This document shows positions 63,279-64,000 of a DNA stretch of 64,000 nt, one piece after another. The stretch is taken from assembly GCA_028023455.1 (NCBI GenBank), contig JAQFVV010006342.1:2873001-2937000 (forward strand). The letters are read 5' to 3'. Under the pieces are notes generated by a model. The model saw only the letters and a program-made list of their open reading frames with translations. It was not told the DNA's origin and ran no database searches. Numbering within the stretch: position 1 is the stretch's first letter; each line of letters starts with the position of its first letter. The position numbers and the translations under genes were made by a program. This stretch comes from Epiperipatus broadwayi (lineage: Eukaryota > Onychophora > Udeonychophora > Euonychophora > Peripatidae).

Positions 63279-63482
63279 CTTCTATGCTGGAATCGTATAC
63301 GAATCTCGCACGTTTCAGGGTGCCAAATTCGCCTTTGTAACCCTCTCTTCTATGCTGGAATCATATATAAATCTGGCGCATGTTTCAGGGTGCCAAATCC
63401 GCCTTTGTAACCCTCCCTTAGAATGACTAGCAATTGTAACTAATCAAGCTTCACATTTTCGGCGCTAAATCCGCCTTTGTAA
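63279..63482. repeat. ~72-bp tandem repeat, two full copies plus a partial
   Basis: CTCTTCTATGCTGGAATC, then TTTCAGGGTGCCAAAT-CGCC and TTTGTAACCCTC occur twice at about 72-nt spacing. The module GCTAAATCCGCCTTTGTAACC recurs once more near 63462. GC is clearly above the surroundings. It may be the edge of a larger retroelement running out of the window. Confidence 0.7.
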
Positions 63483-63854
63483 CCTACACTACCCGAATCA
63501 TCAAGAATATAAGCATAAAAAGAAATGTTAAACGAAAGAGATGATTTCTTTATTGAACTAAGCTAGCATGAAACTATAAATGTAAAGAAGATTACAAGGT
63601 GATTATAAAAATAATAACTTCTGGTCAAACCAGCTTTGAAATCCACAAACAAAATGTTATGAAATAAATTTAATATTCATCAAACCAATAAATAAATACT
63701 AATTAGATCTGTGGAATGAATATGAACTTAAAATTATGAATTCAGTAATAAGTAAATTAGGATGTGGATGACTAAATGGATGATGAAAATAAGTAATAAT
63801 TAAATAATAAAATTAAATGAGTCTAAGAATGAAGAGAAAATAAAGTAGATGTAT

Positions 63855-63960
63855 GAGAATAATGAATGATTAAGATGATGATCGAATAAGAGTTAATGAA
63901 TGATTAAGATATAATAGAATAGAAGTTAATGAATGATTAATCAATTATGATAATGAATTA
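63855..63960. repeat. Minisatellite-like array, ~37-nt unit
   Basis: AATGAATGATTAAGAT/TAAT recurs three or four times with A/G-rich spacers (AGAATAATGAATGATTAAGA, GAGTTAATGAATGATTAAG, AAGTTAATGAATGATTAAT). Low-complexity A/G-rich sequence continues to the window end; no gene is seen from 63.5 to 64.0 kb. Confidence 0.6.
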
Positions 63961-64000
63961 AGGTCAAATGAGAATGAATAAATAAAAGAACAATCAAGAT

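Noticed and set aside
63279-63960. CRISPR-like array
   Set aside because: Repeats are diverged, contiguous and in a clearly eukaryotic intron-rich context; no spacers of regular length.

Overview
This window looks like invertebrate metazoan nuclear DNA. It is very AT-rich, shows GT/AG-spliced short exons separated by introns of 1-14 kb, and is packed with decayed transposable elements. The only host gene I can support is a class I Rab11 family-interacting protein (Rab11-FIP; FIP1/FIP2/FIP5 or Rip11 type) on the + strand. Seven internal coding exons were found by reading C2-domain and linker peptide text between splice sites: 16800-16838, 26798-26900, 35998-36129, 50731-51076, 53125-53196, 54040-54181 and 61293-61412. 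All six junctions keep the reading phase, giving 954 nt of coding sequence. The first coding exon (start of the C2 domain) and the C-terminal Rab11-binding exon were not found and probably lie outside. A possible alternative last exon with a poly(A) signal lies at 62732-62890. The species cannot be named; the C2 wording fits an arthropod or other protostome.

Layout. 1-16.8 kb: presumed intron 1 or 5' flank, holding a ~315-bp tandem repeat, several foldback/MITE-like elements, a small hAT element with perfect 8-bp target duplications (4478-4843), and a T-rich stretch. 16.8-26.8 kb: intron 2, with a 2.65-kb solo LTR, a LINE endonuclease fragment and a nested cluster of a modular inverted-repeat family. 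26.9-36.0 kb: intron 3, with the 3' half of a Ty3/Gypsy element (frameshifted RNase H-integrase plus 3' LTR). 36.1-50.7 kb: intron 4, with a second-strand solo LTR of the same family, a 112-bp near-perfect palindrome, a Penelope GIY-YIG fragment and a decayed LINE. 51-64 kb: the smaller downstream introns, a minus-strand LINE 3' fragment, and tandem repeats at the right edge.

Functionally, the host protein would couple Rab11 recycling endosomes to membranes through its C2 domain. The most interesting structural feature is that exon 4 of the C2 domain sits between two ~2.6-kb LTRs in opposite orientation. That geometry could form long intramolecular dsRNA in the pre-mRNA and favour exon circularisation or skipping. 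I found no novel multi-gene system, CRISPR array, rRNA or intact tRNA gene.
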